NCBI GenBank assembly: GCA_016215645.1
Contig: JACRIX010000059.1
Span: forward strand, 1 to 33,887
Origin: Rhodocyclales bacterium
Lineage (GTDB): Bacteria > Pseudomonadota > Gammaproteobacteria > Burkholderiales > Rhodocyclaceae
Length of the DNA: 33,887 nucleotides
Reading direction: 5' to 3'
Each line of letters starts with the position of its first letter. The stretch's first letter is position 1. The translations under genes were made by a program, and so were the position numbers. This document shows, piece by piece, positions 16,699 to 24,780 of the stretch. Below the pieces are notes generated by a model. It worked only from the letters and a program-made list of their open reading frames with translations, made no database searches and had not been told where the DNA came from.

Positions 16699-16715
16699 TT
16701 GGGCAGTTGACCCAA
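16699..16715. promoter_or_regulatory. Inverted repeat upstream of hoxF
   Basis: TTGGG (16699-16703) and CCCAA (16711-16715) form a short inverted repeat with a 7-bp spacer in the HD/hoxF divergent region. It lies about 80 bp before the hoxF start. No sigma-54 GG-N10-GC element was found on the plus strand here, and no strong sigma-70 pair. This short repeat may be chance. Confidence 0.2.
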
Positions 16716-16792
16716 GTTAACTCCTCCGCGCGGCAAATCGCTATGCTGCAATGCAATAGTCGCTTTTTTCGCCAACTCATCGACCTCCCACC

Positions 16793-18673
16793 ATGTCCGA
16801 CAATAGAACCATCGACGCGGTCCTCGAACGCCACGGCCGCGACGGTACTCATCTGGTGCAGATCCTGCGCGAGATCCAGGAGCAACTGAACTGGCTCTCG
16901 CCGGCAACGCTGACAAGAATCGCCGACGGCGTGGGCTGGCCGCGCGCCCAGGTCAGTGGCACCGCCGCCTTCTACAGCTTCTTCCACACACGCCAGCGCG
17001 GCAAGTACTGCGTGCTCTGGTCGGACAACATCACCGACCGCATGCTGGGCAACACCGACCTGATGGACGCCATGTGCAAGAAGCTCTGGCTCGAACCCGG
17101 CCGGGTTTCCGAAGATGGCCTGGTCAGCGTCAACACCACCTCCTGCACCGGCATGTGCGACCAGGGCCCGGCCCTCCTGGTCAACTATCGCGCCGTCACC
17201 GGCATGACGCTGCAACGCGTCGATGAAATGGCCGAGCTGATCCGCCGCGAAACGCCGGTTGCCGAATGGCCGGCCGACTGGTTCGCGGTGCAGGACAACG
17301 TGCGCCGTGCCGAAATCCTGCTCGCCGGCAACTTTGCCCCCGGCTCGGCTTTGCGCGCCGCCCACCAGCGCGCCGAGGTCGATGGCCTGTCGGCCTCGAA
17401 CAACCGCTCCTTCCGCGAATCCCTGCCGCAGGGCATCGCCGGCCCGATGGCGATGCTCGACGAGATCCAGCGCTCCAGACTCCGTGGCCGTGGTGGCGCC
17501 GGCTTTTCCACGCGCTTCAAGTGGGAGGCTTGCCGCAACGCGCCCTTGCGCGCCGACCAGGAGCGCATCGTGGTCTGCAATGCCGACGAGGGCGAGCCCG
17601 GCACCTTCAAGGATCGCGTGCTGCTGACGTCCTACGCCGACCTGGTATTCGAGGGCATGACGGTCGCCGCCTACGCCGTCGGCGCCACGCGCGGTTTCCT
17701 CTACCTGCGCGGCGAATACCGCTACCTGCTGGAACCGCTGCAAGCCGTGCTGGAACGCCGCCGCGCCGCCGGCCTGCTGGGCAAGCGCATCCTCGACATT
17801 CCCGGCGCCCGCTTCGACATCGAAATCCACCTCGGCGCCGGCGCCTATGTCTGCGGCGAGGAGTCGGCGCTGATCGAATCGCTCGAAGGCAAGCCGGGCC
17901 GGCCGCGCGTGCGCCCGCCCTTCCCGGTCACCAACGGCTACCTCGACCAGCCGACCATCGTGAACAACGTCGAGACCTTCGCCTCGGCGGCACTGGTCGC
18001 GCTGCACGGCGGCGACTGGTTCGCCGCCATCGGCACCAAACAATCGACCGGCACCAAGATCCTCTCGGTCTCGGGCGACGTCGCCCGGCCCGGCCTCTAC
18101 GAGTATGCCTACGGCGTCACGGTGCGCCAGGTACTCGCCGACTGCGGCGCCACCGATACCCTGGCGGTGCAGATCTCCGGCCCCTCCGGCATGTGCCTGG
18201 CGGACGACGAGTTCGACCGCAAGATCGCCTTCGAGGACGTGCCCACCGCCGGCGCCTTCATGGTGTTCAATACCTCCCGCGACATGTTCGAAGTGGCGCG
18301 CAACTTCTCGCACTTCTTCGCCCACGAGTCTTGCGGCTTCTGTACCCCCTGCCGGGTCGGCACGACGCTGGTACGCAACATCATGGACAAGATCGCCAAC
18401 CGCCATGGCTCGCCTTACGACATCAACGAGCTGTTCAAGCTGCACCGCCTGATGCAGGGCGCCAGCCACTGCGGCCTTGGCAACACCGCCTGCAACCCGG
18501 TGTTCGACACCCTCAACAAATTCCGTCCGGCCTACGAGCACCGCTTGCTGTCGCTCGACTACGAACCGGCCTTCGACCTCGACGCCGCCCTGTCCGAGGC
18601 GCGCCAGATGACCGGCCGCGACGACGCCGGCGCGCACTTTGCGGCGCATTCGCCAGATGAGGCAAAAGCATGA
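16793..18673 (+). CDS. hoxF: NAD-reducing hydrogenase diaphorase subunit HoxF
   Basis: This is the flavoprotein end of the soluble NAD+-linked [NiFe] hydrogenase. Of 626 residues, the first 150 or so are a NuoE/HoxE-like domain and the rest a NuoF-like domain. The FMN/NADH site is RGRGGAGFSTRFKW at 231-244, followed by NADEGEPGTFKDR. The NADH-binding GAGAYVCGEESALIES and the [4Fe-4S] ligands Cys514, Cys517, Cys520 (ESCGFCTPC) and Cys560 are present. In the NuoE-like part, Cys118 and Cys122 (SCTGMC) are seen, but the first pair is reduced to Cys73 (KYCVLWSDN), so the N-terminal [2Fe-2S] ligation looks incomplete. No clear Shine-Dalgarno precedes the ATG. Its stop overlaps hoxU by 4 bp. Confidence 0.95.
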   Translation: MSDNRTIDAVLERHGRDGTHLVQILREIQEQLNWLSPATLTRIADGVGWPRAQVSGTAAFYSFFHTRQRGKYCVLWSDNITDRMLGNTDLMDAMCKKLWLEPGRVSEDGLVSVNTTSCTGMCDQGPALLVNYRAVTGMTLQRVDEMAELIRRETPVAEWPADWFAVQDNVRRAEILLAGNFAPGSALRAAHQRAEVDGLSASNNRSFRESLPQGIAGPMAMLDEIQRSRLRGRGGAGFSTRFKWEACRNAPLRADQERIVVCNADEGEPGTFKDRVLLTSYADLVFEGMTVAAYAVGATRGFLYLRGEYRYLLEPLQAVLERRRAAGLLGKRILDIPGARFDIEIHLGAGAYVCGEESALIESLEGKPGRPRVRPPFPVTNGYLDQPTIVNNVETFASAALVALHGGDWFAAIGTKQSTGTKILSVSGDVARPGLYEYAYGVTVRQVLADCGATDTLAVQISGPSGMCLADDEFDRKIAFEDVPTAGAFMVFNTSRDMFEVARNFSHFFAHESCGFCTPCRVGTTLVRNIMDKIANRHGSPYDINELFKLHRLMQGASHCGLGNTACNPVFDTLNKFRPAYEHRLLSLDYEPAFDLDAALSEARQMTGRDDAGAHFAAHSPDEAKA

Positions 18674-19539
18674 AAACGAGTGACAACGAAGTTTCGGCGC
18701 AGGCTAATGCGCGCGAAGCGCGGGTTAAGGCCGACAGGCCGGCCGAAGCCAAAACGAGTGACAACGAAGTTTCGGCGCAGGCTAATGCGCGCGAAGCGCG
18801 GGTTAAGGCCGACAGGCCGGCCGAAGCCAAGGAGACCCCTACCTTCCTGCTGGACGGCGAAGAGATTTCCTTCACGCCGGGCCAGACCATCATCCAGGCG
18901 GCGACCGCGCACGGCGTGTACATCCCGCACCTGTGCTGGCACCCGGAATTCAAGGCGCACGGCTCCTGCAAGATGTGCACGGTCAAGGTCAATGGCCGCT
19001 TTGGTTCCTCCTGCACCATGGCGGCCCAGGCCGGCATGACCGTCGAGAACCGGACCACCGAACTGGACGACAAGCGTCGCACCCTGCTGCAGATGTATTT
19101 CGTCGAGGGCAACCACTTTTGCCCTTCCTGCGAAAAAAGCGGTAATTGCAGTTTGCAGGCCACCGCCTACGAACTGAAGATGGTGTCGCCGCACTTCGAC
19201 ATGTTCTACCCGGACCGCGCGGTGGATGCCTCGCATCCCGACATCCTGCTCGACTTCAACCGTTGCATCATGTGCAGCCTGTGCGTCACCGCCTCGCGCG
19301 AAGTCGACGGCAAGAATGTCTTCTCGATGGGCGGGCGCGGCCTGCTCGGGCGCCGCATCCACATCAGCAGCGAATCGGGCAAGCTCGCCGACACGGATTT
19401 TGCGGCAACCGACCGCGCCGCCAGCATCTGCCCGGTCGGCGTCATCCTGCCCAAGCGCAAGGGCTTCGCCATACCGATTGGCGAACGCAAGTACGACAAG
19501 CTGCCGATCAACCGACAGGTCACGGAGGTGACACCATGA
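18670..19539 (+). CDS. hoxU: NAD-reducing hydrogenase small diaphorase subunit HoxU
   Basis: This iron-sulfur subunit relates to the N-terminal part of NuoG and carries electrons between HoxF and the hydrogenase dimer. The conserved part starts around residue 56 (FLLDGEEISFTPGQTI). It has a [2Fe-2S] set (HLCWHPEF, SCKMC, SSC), the HFCPSCEKSGNC region, and a ferredoxin-like CIMCSLC. The protein has 289 residues, while Ralstonia HoxU is about 234. The surplus is a 52-residue N-terminal extension made of two identical 26-residue units, encoded by a 78-bp perfect tandem repeat. Without it the size is normal. The ATG at 18670 overlaps the hoxF stop as ATGA, fixing the start, and the end overlaps hoxY as ATGA. 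Confidence 0.93.
   Translation: MKTSDNEVSAQANAREARVKADRPAEAKTSDNEVSAQANAREARVKADRPAEAKETPTFLLDGEEISFTPGQTIIQAATAHGVYIPHLCWHPEFKAHGSCKMCTVKVNGRFGSSCTMAAQAGMTVENRTTELDDKRRTLLQMYFVEGNHFCPSCEKSGNCSLQATAYELKMVSPHFDMFYPDRAVDASHPDILLDFNRCIMCSLCVTASREVDGKNVFSMGGRGLLGRRIHISSESGKLADTDFAATDRAASICPVGVILPKRKGFAIPIGERKYDKLPINRQVTEVTP
18673..18828 (+). repeat. 78-bp perfect tandem repeat, in frame inside hoxU
   Basis: Two identical 78-bp copies (18673-18750 and 18751-18828) directly follow the hoxU start codon. Each encodes 26 residues starting KTSDNEVSAQ and ending DRPAEA. Each copy has nested palindromic structure: outer arms TTCGGC/GCCGAA (18693-18698 and 18742-18747 in copy 1) and an inner stem CGCGC-GAA-GCGCG (18710-18722). 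The length is a multiple of three, so the frame is kept. No other copy was found in the window. Confidence 0.97.
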
Positions 19540-20093
19540 ACGCGCCAACACCTCCGGTCAAAAAGCTGCGCGTCGCCACTACCAGCCTCGCCGGCTGCTT
19601 CGGCTGCCACATGTCCTTCCTCGACATCGACGAGCGCATCATCACGCTGCTCGACCTGATCGAATTCGACCGCTCGCCGCTGACCGACATCAAGCATTGC
19701 GGCCCCTGCGACCTCGGAATCATCGAAGGCGGCCTGTGCAATGCCGAGAACGTCCATGTGCTGCGCGAGTTCCGCAGGAACTGCAAGTTCCTGGTCGCCA
19801 TGGGCGCCTGCGCCATCAACGGCGGCCTGCCGGCGCAGCGTAACCACCTCGACCTGCGCGACGTGCTGGAAGAGGTGTACCAGACCGAAGTCGGCCTGTC
19901 ACATGGTGGCATCCCCAATGATCCCGAGCTGCCCTTGCCGCTCAACGAAGTGCATCCGATCCATGAAGTGGTGAAGGTGGATTACTTCCTGCCCGGCTGC
20001 CCGCCGCCGGCCGACGCCATCTGGAAACTGTTGACCGACCTGCTGGCCGGCCGCACCCCGAGCCTGGGCCACGGCCTGATGCATTACGATTGA
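19536..20093 (+). CDS. hoxY: NAD-reducing hydrogenase small subunit HoxY
   Basis: This electron-transfer subunit of the soluble hydrogenase has 185 residues, the short form without signal peptide or extra FeS domain. The four expected ligands of the proximal [4Fe-4S] cluster are visible: Cys21 and Cys24 (LAGCFGCHMSF), Cys92 (MGACAINGG) and Cys155 (LPGCPPP). The start at ATG 19536 is set by the ATGA overlap with hoxU and a GGAGG immediately upstream. The gene ends 7 bp before hoxH. The protein should sit in the cytoplasm with HoxH. Confidence 0.96.
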   Translation: MNAPTPPVKKLRVATTSLAGCFGCHMSFLDIDERIITLLDLIEFDRSPLTDIKHCGPCDLGIIEGGLCNAENVHVLREFRRNCKFLVAMGACAINGGLPAQRNHLDLRDVLEEVYQTEVGLSHGGIPNDPELPLPLNEVHPIHEVVKVDYFLPGCPPPADAIWKLLTDLLAGRTPSLGHGLMHYD

Positions 20094-20100
20094 GAAGACC

Positions 20101-21591
20101 ATGACATTCGCACTCGAAACAGCCACGTCCCCGGAAAAACTGCGCCGCGTCGCCATCGATCCCGTCTCGCGGGTAGAAGGCCACGGCAAGGTCACCATCC
20201 TGCTCGACGACAACCACAAGGTGCATCAGGTGCGCCTGCACATCGTCGAATTCCGCGGCTTCGAAAAGTTCATCCAGGGCCGCCCCTACTGGGAAGTACC
20301 GGTGATGGTGCAGCGCCTGTGCGGCATCTGTCCGGTCTCGCACCACCTCGCGGCGTCCAAGGCACTGGACATGATGCTCGGCATCAAACAACTGACGCCG
20401 ACCGCCGAGAAGATCCGCCGCCTGATGCATGCCGGCCAGATCCTGCAATCCCACGCCCTGCATTTCTTCCATCTCTCGTCGCCCGACCTGCTGTTCGGCT
20501 TCGGCTCGGACATGGCCACGCGCAACATCGTCGGCGTCGTCGCCGCGCATCCCGAGGTGGCGAAGAAAGGCGTGCTGCTGCGCAAGTACGGCCAGGAAGT
20601 GATCCGCATGACGGCCGGCAAGCGTGTGCATGGCACCGGCTCCATCCCTGGCGGCGTCAACAAGTCGCTCTCCGCCGAAGAACGTGCCCTGCTGCTCAAG
20701 GATGCCTACCAGATGGTGGCCTGGAGCCGCGAGGCGGTCGGCATCATCCGCGGCCTCTTCGAACAAAACCTGGCGCAGTACAACGCCTTCGGCCGCTTCC
20801 GCTCCGCCGGCATGTGCCTGGTCGGCGCCGACGGTGCCATGGACCTCTACCACGGCGGCCTGCGCGCGCGTGACGCCGACGGCAAGACCCTGTTCGACCA
20901 TTTCGACTACAGCCGCTACTGGGACGTGATCGGCGAGGACGTCAAGCCCTGGTCCTACATGAAGTTCCCCTTCTTCAAGTCGCTCGGCACGGAAGACGGC
21001 TCCTACCGCGTCGGCCCGCTGTCGCGGGTCACGATGTGTGACCACATTCCCACGCCGCTGGCGGACAAGGCGCGCGAGGACTTCCTCGCCTTCGACGGCG
21101 GCAGCGCCACCGGCGCCACGCTGGGCTACCACTGGGCGCGCATGATCGAGATGCTGCACGCCGCCGAGACCATCAAGGACCTGCTGCACGACGACGACAT
21201 CACAGGTGGTGACCTGATCGCCACCGGCACGCGCCAGGAGCGTGGCGTCGGCGTCATCGAGGCGCCGCGTGGCACGCTGATCCACCACTACCGGGTCGAT
21301 GAACACGACCAGGTGATCCGCGCCAACCTGATCGTCTCGACCACGCACAACAACCAGGCCATGAACACGGCGGTGCGCGAAGTGGCCATGCAATATCTCG
21401 ACGGCGTGGAAATCACCGAGGGCCTGCTCAATCACATCGAGATCGCCATCCGCGCCTTCGACCCCTGCCTCTCCTGCGCCACCCACGCGCTCGGACAGAT
21501 GCCGCTGGAGCTTGCAATAGTCGGCGCTGACGGTACGGTGATCGACGAGGCGACGCGCGACCATCGCGGCCTGATCCGCGACGTTTCTTGA
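20101..21591 (+). CDS. hoxH: NAD-reducing hydrogenase large subunit HoxH
   Basis: This catalytic [NiFe] subunit of the cytoplasmic, reversible NAD+-linked hydrogenase has 496 residues. The N-terminal motif is RVEGHG (24-29). The nickel ligands are Cys74 and Cys77 (RLCGICPVSHH) and Cys456 and Cys459 (DPCLSCATHA). After His462 there is a C-terminal extension of 34 residues (ALGQMPLEL...), which by analogy with Ralstonia HoxH is cut off by the HoxW protease once nickel is inserted. Its TGA stop overlaps the TTG start of hoxW. The subunit order F-U-Y-H matches the Ralstonia soluble hydrogenase operon. Confidence 0.97.
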   Translation: MTFALETATSPEKLRRVAIDPVSRVEGHGKVTILLDDNHKVHQVRLHIVEFRGFEKFIQGRPYWEVPVMVQRLCGICPVSHHLAASKALDMMLGIKQLTPTAEKIRRLMHAGQILQSHALHFFHLSSPDLLFGFGSDMATRNIVGVVAAHPEVAKKGVLLRKYGQEVIRMTAGKRVHGTGSIPGGVNKSLSAEERALLLKDAYQMVAWSREAVGIIRGLFEQNLAQYNAFGRFRSAGMCLVGADGAMDLYHGGLRARDADGKTLFDHFDYSRYWDVIGEDVKPWSYMKFPFFKSLGTEDGSYRVGPLSRVTMCDHIPTPLADKAREDFLAFDGGSATGATLGYHWARMIEMLHAAETIKDLLHDDDITGGDLIATGTRQERGVGVIEAPRGTLIHHYRVDEHDQVIRANLIVSTTHNNQAMNTAVREVAMQYLDGVEITEGLLNHIEIAIRAFDPCLSCATHALGQMPLELAIVGADGTVIDEATRDHRGLIRDVS

Positions 21592-22070
21592 CGGCGCCGA
21601 CCCTGATCTTCGGCTGGGGCAATCCCAGCCGTGGCGACGATGCGCTGGGACCCTTGTTCGTCGAGCATTTCGCCGAACTTGCGGCACGCCATCCCGAATG
21701 GGGTGCGGTCGACTGCCTGACCGATTTCCAGTTGCAGGTGGAACACGCGCTCGACCTGCAAGGCCGGCATCGCGTGCTGTTCGTCGATGCCAGCCTCGAT
21801 GCACCGGCGCCGTTTTCGCTGACCCGCATCGAGGCCGCGCGCGACGCCAGCTTCACCACCCACGCCATGAGCCCGCAGGCCGTGCTGAAGGTTTACGCCG
21901 ACATCGACGACGGCGAGCCGCCGCCCTGCTGGCTGCTGGCAATCCGCGGCGAACGCTTCGAACTCGGGGAGGGACTCAGCGACCCGGCACGAAATGCCCT
22001 GCAAGCCGCCCTGCGGTGTGCCGCGGAATGGATGGAGACGGGACCACGCGCCGGGATTCAATTCACCTGA
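21588..22070 (+). CDS. hoxW: Hydrogenase maturation endopeptidase HoxW
   Basis: This protease of the HycI/HybD family removes the HoxH C-terminal peptide. It has 160 residues. The nucleotide-like GWGNPSRGDDALGP at 8-21 carries the conserved acidic residue pair used for nickel recognition. VDASLDAP and the THAMSPQ region supply the further acidic and histidine positions. I accept the TTG start at 21588 because it overlaps the hoxH stop as TTGA, and the family's N-terminus begins a few residues later. No other good start exists before the conserved GxGN motif. No hoxI or hyp genes follow within the window. Confidence 0.9.
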   Translation: MTAPTLIFGWGNPSRGDDALGPLFVEHFAELAARHPEWGAVDCLTDFQLQVEHALDLQGRHRVLFVDASLDAPAPFSLTRIEAARDASFTTHAMSPQAVLKVYADIDDGEPPPCWLLAIRGERFELGEGLSDPARNALQAALRCAAEWMETGPRAGIQFT

Positions 22071-22124
22071 GTAACTTCAAGGGTATATTCCGCAGGTCGC
22101 AGACTGATCGCAACGCATGCCACC

Positions 22125-22155
22125 GCCCGGTGGATCATCCATCAATTCACCGGGC
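22125..22155. terminator. Hairpin between hoxW and the sensor kinase
   Basis: A perfect 8-bp stem GCCCGGTG / CACCGGGC (22125-22132 and 22148-22155) encloses a 15-nt loop, 55 bp after the hoxW stop. It may terminate or attenuate the hox transcript before the kinase gene. The T-run that follows is weak and displaced, so the terminator reading is tentative. Confidence 0.35.
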
Positions 22156-22196
22156 TGACGCCAGACCGGACAGAAATTTTCCGAATTCGCACGGCA

Positions 22197-24773
22197 ATGA
22201 CCTTCACGCCCCGCCAGGCTGACACATCGCGAGCCACCGGTCAGCCGGAGCTTGACGAATCCGTGCAGACCTTCCTGCGCCTGGCCATCATCGCCATCAT
22301 TGGCTGCGCCCTGGCATTCATCGCCGTGATCCTGATCTTCACGCCGGAACAAACGTGGCGCATTGCCAACCCGATGGCTGGCTTGGGCATCGCCCTGACT
22401 GCCTGGGTACTGCTCAAGACAGGCCAAACCAGAGCCGGCATCGCCGTGCTTGCCTATGGCAGCTGGGCCGCCGTGACCGTGATCGCGATCACCACCGGGG
22501 GAATCCGCACCCCGGTCGTGTTCAGCCTCCCGGTGGTCATATTCTTTGCCGGCTGGATCCTCGGCCCGCGCGCCGCGATTGCCCTTGCCGCGCTCAGCGT
22601 GATGACCTACCTCGCTCTGGCCATGGCCGAACAGCAGTCGTGGTTGCCGCCTTCGCCGCCGACACCCCCCTACATGCACTGGGTAGTCCAGGCCACCATT
22701 TTTTCGCTGGCCGCCGCGACCATCGTTCACCTGCGCCACAGCCATGCTCATCAGGTCGAGGAAGTCCGCGCCCTCACCGCTGAACTGACACGGCAGCGCG
22801 CCGAGGCCGCGGCCGCCGAATCGCTGCTCCGCAACCAGGACCTGCTCGACCGCACCGGCGCCCTGGCCCATGTCGGTGGCTGGGAAGTCGAGGTCGCAAG
22901 CCACGACCTGACCTGGACGGCGGAAACCTTCCGCATCCATGATCTCGAGCCGGGGCCGATGCCGAGCGTGGATCAGGCGATCGCCTTTTATCCGCCGGAA
23001 GCGCGATCGACAATCGAGGCCAACGTGGCCAGCGCGATGACCGAGGGCAAGGGCTATGACATCGAACTGCCGCTGATCACCGCCACGGGCCGCCGAATCT
23101 GGGTTCGCGCCCTGTGCAAGCCACGGATGGAAAACGGCAAGGTGGTGCGCTTGAGTGGCGCGGTCCAGGACATCACCGCGCAACGCGACGCCGCGCAGGC
23201 ACTGAGAACCAGCCTAAACAACCTGCAACGCACGCTGGAAGCCACCGACGAAGGCATCTTCGGCTATGACGGCAACGACCCCAGTGGCAAGCTGCTGTTC
23301 GCCAACGACCGCCTCTTCGAGATATGGAAGATTCCGCCGCAGGATCGGGCGAGCACCGGCCGTGCCGAAATCATCGCCGCCGCGCGCAAGCTCTTCGTCG
23401 ACCCCGAGGCCGGCGTCAAGCGCATCGGCGAAATCCTTGCGATGGGCGTGGTCCATGAAGACAAGGTGTCGCTCAATGACGGCCGCGTGCTGTTCCGCCG
23501 CAGCATTCCCCTGCTGGAAGGCAGCCAGGTGTCGCGTGTCTGGAGCTTCCGCGACATCACCGCCGAGGAACGCGCCAAGGCGGAACTGATTGCCAGCCGC
23601 GACCAGGCGCAGCGCGCCAGCGCCGCAAAAAGTGAATTCCTCTCGCGCATGAGCCATGAACTGCGCACGCCGATGCACGCCATCATGGGCATGATGTCGC
23701 TTGCCCGCCGCCGCATGGAGGATGCCAAGGGACTGGAACACCTGGACAAGGCCAAGGCCGCCGCCGACCACCTGCTCTCGGTGATCAACGACATCCTCGA
23801 CATCTCCAAGATCGAAGCCGGACGGCTTGAACTGGAGCAGGTGGACTTCCAGCTCGCGGATGTACTGCGCAATCTCGACAACATGGTCGCCGGCAAGGCG
23901 GCGGACAAGGGCCTGATCCTGACCCTGGACCATGACCCGCTGCTCGCCGAAAGGCCGCTGCGGGGCGACCCTTTGCGCATCGGACAAATCCTGCTCAACC
24001 TGGTGGGCAACGCGATCAAGTTTTCCGAGCGTGGCGACATCTCGTTGCGCACCCAATTCATCGAGGAATCCGTCGATCACACGCGTTTGCGTTTCGACGT
24101 ATGCGACCAGGGAATTGGCCTCGCCCCGGAGGTACTGGACCGCCTGTTCGTCGCCTTCGAGCAGGCGGATGGGTCGATGACGCGAAGGTTTGGCGGTACC
24201 GGCCTCGGGCTGGCGATCAGCAAACGCCTGGTGCGGATGATGGAGGGCGAGATCGGTGTCGACAGCACTCCCGGCAGGGGCAGTCGCTTCTGGTTCACCG
24301 TGCGCCTTGGCAGGCCGCATGCCGAAATCCGAACCAGCATCGAGCCACATTCCGCCGCGGCGATCGAGAATGAACTCCGGCGGCGCTTTGCCGGTTCGCG
24401 AGTCCTGCTTGCCGATGACGATCCCGCGGGCCGTGAGGTCGCGACGGCAATGCTGCGCGATGCCGGTCTGGTTATCGATGCCGCCGACGATGGTGCCCAG
24501 GCCTTGCAACTGGCGCAAGGCCGCGACTATCACCTGATCCTGATGGACATGCGAATGCCATGCATGAATGGCGTCGACGCCGCTGCGGCGATCCGCGCCG
24601 ACTCCCGCAACCGGGATACGACCATCGTCGCGCTGACCGCCAACGCCTTTGCCGAGGACCGCCAAACCTGTCTTGCGGCGGGAATGAACGACCACATCGC
24701 CAAGCCTGTCGAGGCCAGCGTGCTGTACTCCACCCTGCTTCACTGGCTGAGCCGGGAAAACAAGGCCGGCTGA
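22197..24773 (+). CDS. Hybrid sensor histidine kinase with membrane, PAS and receiver domains
   Basis: This membrane-bound two-component hybrid kinase has 858 residues. About six hydrophobic helices lie between residues 27 and 172, resembling a membrane-embedded sensor without a large periplasmic loop. A short coiled coil and two PAS-like regions follow (about 220-335, with GGWEVEVASHDLTWT, and about 345-460). The HisKA domain has phospho-acceptor His487 (MSHELRTPMH). The HATPase has DQGIGL and GGTGLGLAISKRL, and a C-terminal receiver has phospho-acceptor Asp784 (LMDMRMP). No output domain is attached and no partner response regulator is adjacent. It is 126 bp downstream of hoxW, but its sequence gives no evidence of hydrogen sensing; it is not a HoxJ/HupT-type PAS kinase. 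Confidence 0.9.
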   Translation: MTFTPRQADTSRATGQPELDESVQTFLRLAIIAIIGCALAFIAVILIFTPEQTWRIANPMAGLGIALTAWVLLKTGQTRAGIAVLAYGSWAAVTVIAITTGGIRTPVVFSLPVVIFFAGWILGPRAAIALAALSVMTYLALAMAEQQSWLPPSPPTPPYMHWVVQATIFSLAAATIVHLRHSHAHQVEEVRALTAELTRQRAEAAAAESLLRNQDLLDRTGALAHVGGWEVEVASHDLTWTAETFRIHDLEPGPMPSVDQAIAFYPPEARSTIEANVASAMTEGKGYDIELPLITATGRRIWVRALCKPRMENGKVVRLSGAVQDITAQRDAAQALRTSLNNLQRTLEATDEGIFGYDGNDPSGKLLFANDRLFEIWKIPPQDRASTGRAEIIAAARKLFVDPEAGVKRIGEILAMGVVHEDKVSLNDGRVLFRRSIPLLEGSQVSRVWSFRDITAEERAKAELIASRDQAQRASAAKSEFLSRMSHELRTPMHAIMGMMSLARRRMEDAKGLEHLDKAKAAADHLLSVINDILDISKIEAGRLELEQVDFQLADVLRNLDNMVAGKAADKGLILTLDHDPLLAERPLRGDPLRIGQILLNLVGNAIKFSERGDISLRTQFIEESVDHTRLRFDVCDQGIGLAPEVLDRLFVAFEQADGSMTRRFGGTGLGLAISKRLVRMMEGEIGVDSTPGRGSRFWFTVRLGRPHAEIRTSIEPHSAAAIENELRRRFAGSRVLLADDDPAGREVATAMLRDAGLVIDAADDGAQALQLAQGRDYHLILMDMRMPCMNGVDAAAAIRADSRNRDTTIVALTANAFAEDRQTCLAAGMNDHIAKPVEASVLYSTLLHWLSRENKAG

Positions 24774-24780
24774 CCGCCCC

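Noticed and set aside
16670..18649. 659-codon open frame antisense to hoxF
   Set aside because: Shadow of hoxF, which carries all FMN, NADH and FeS motifs.
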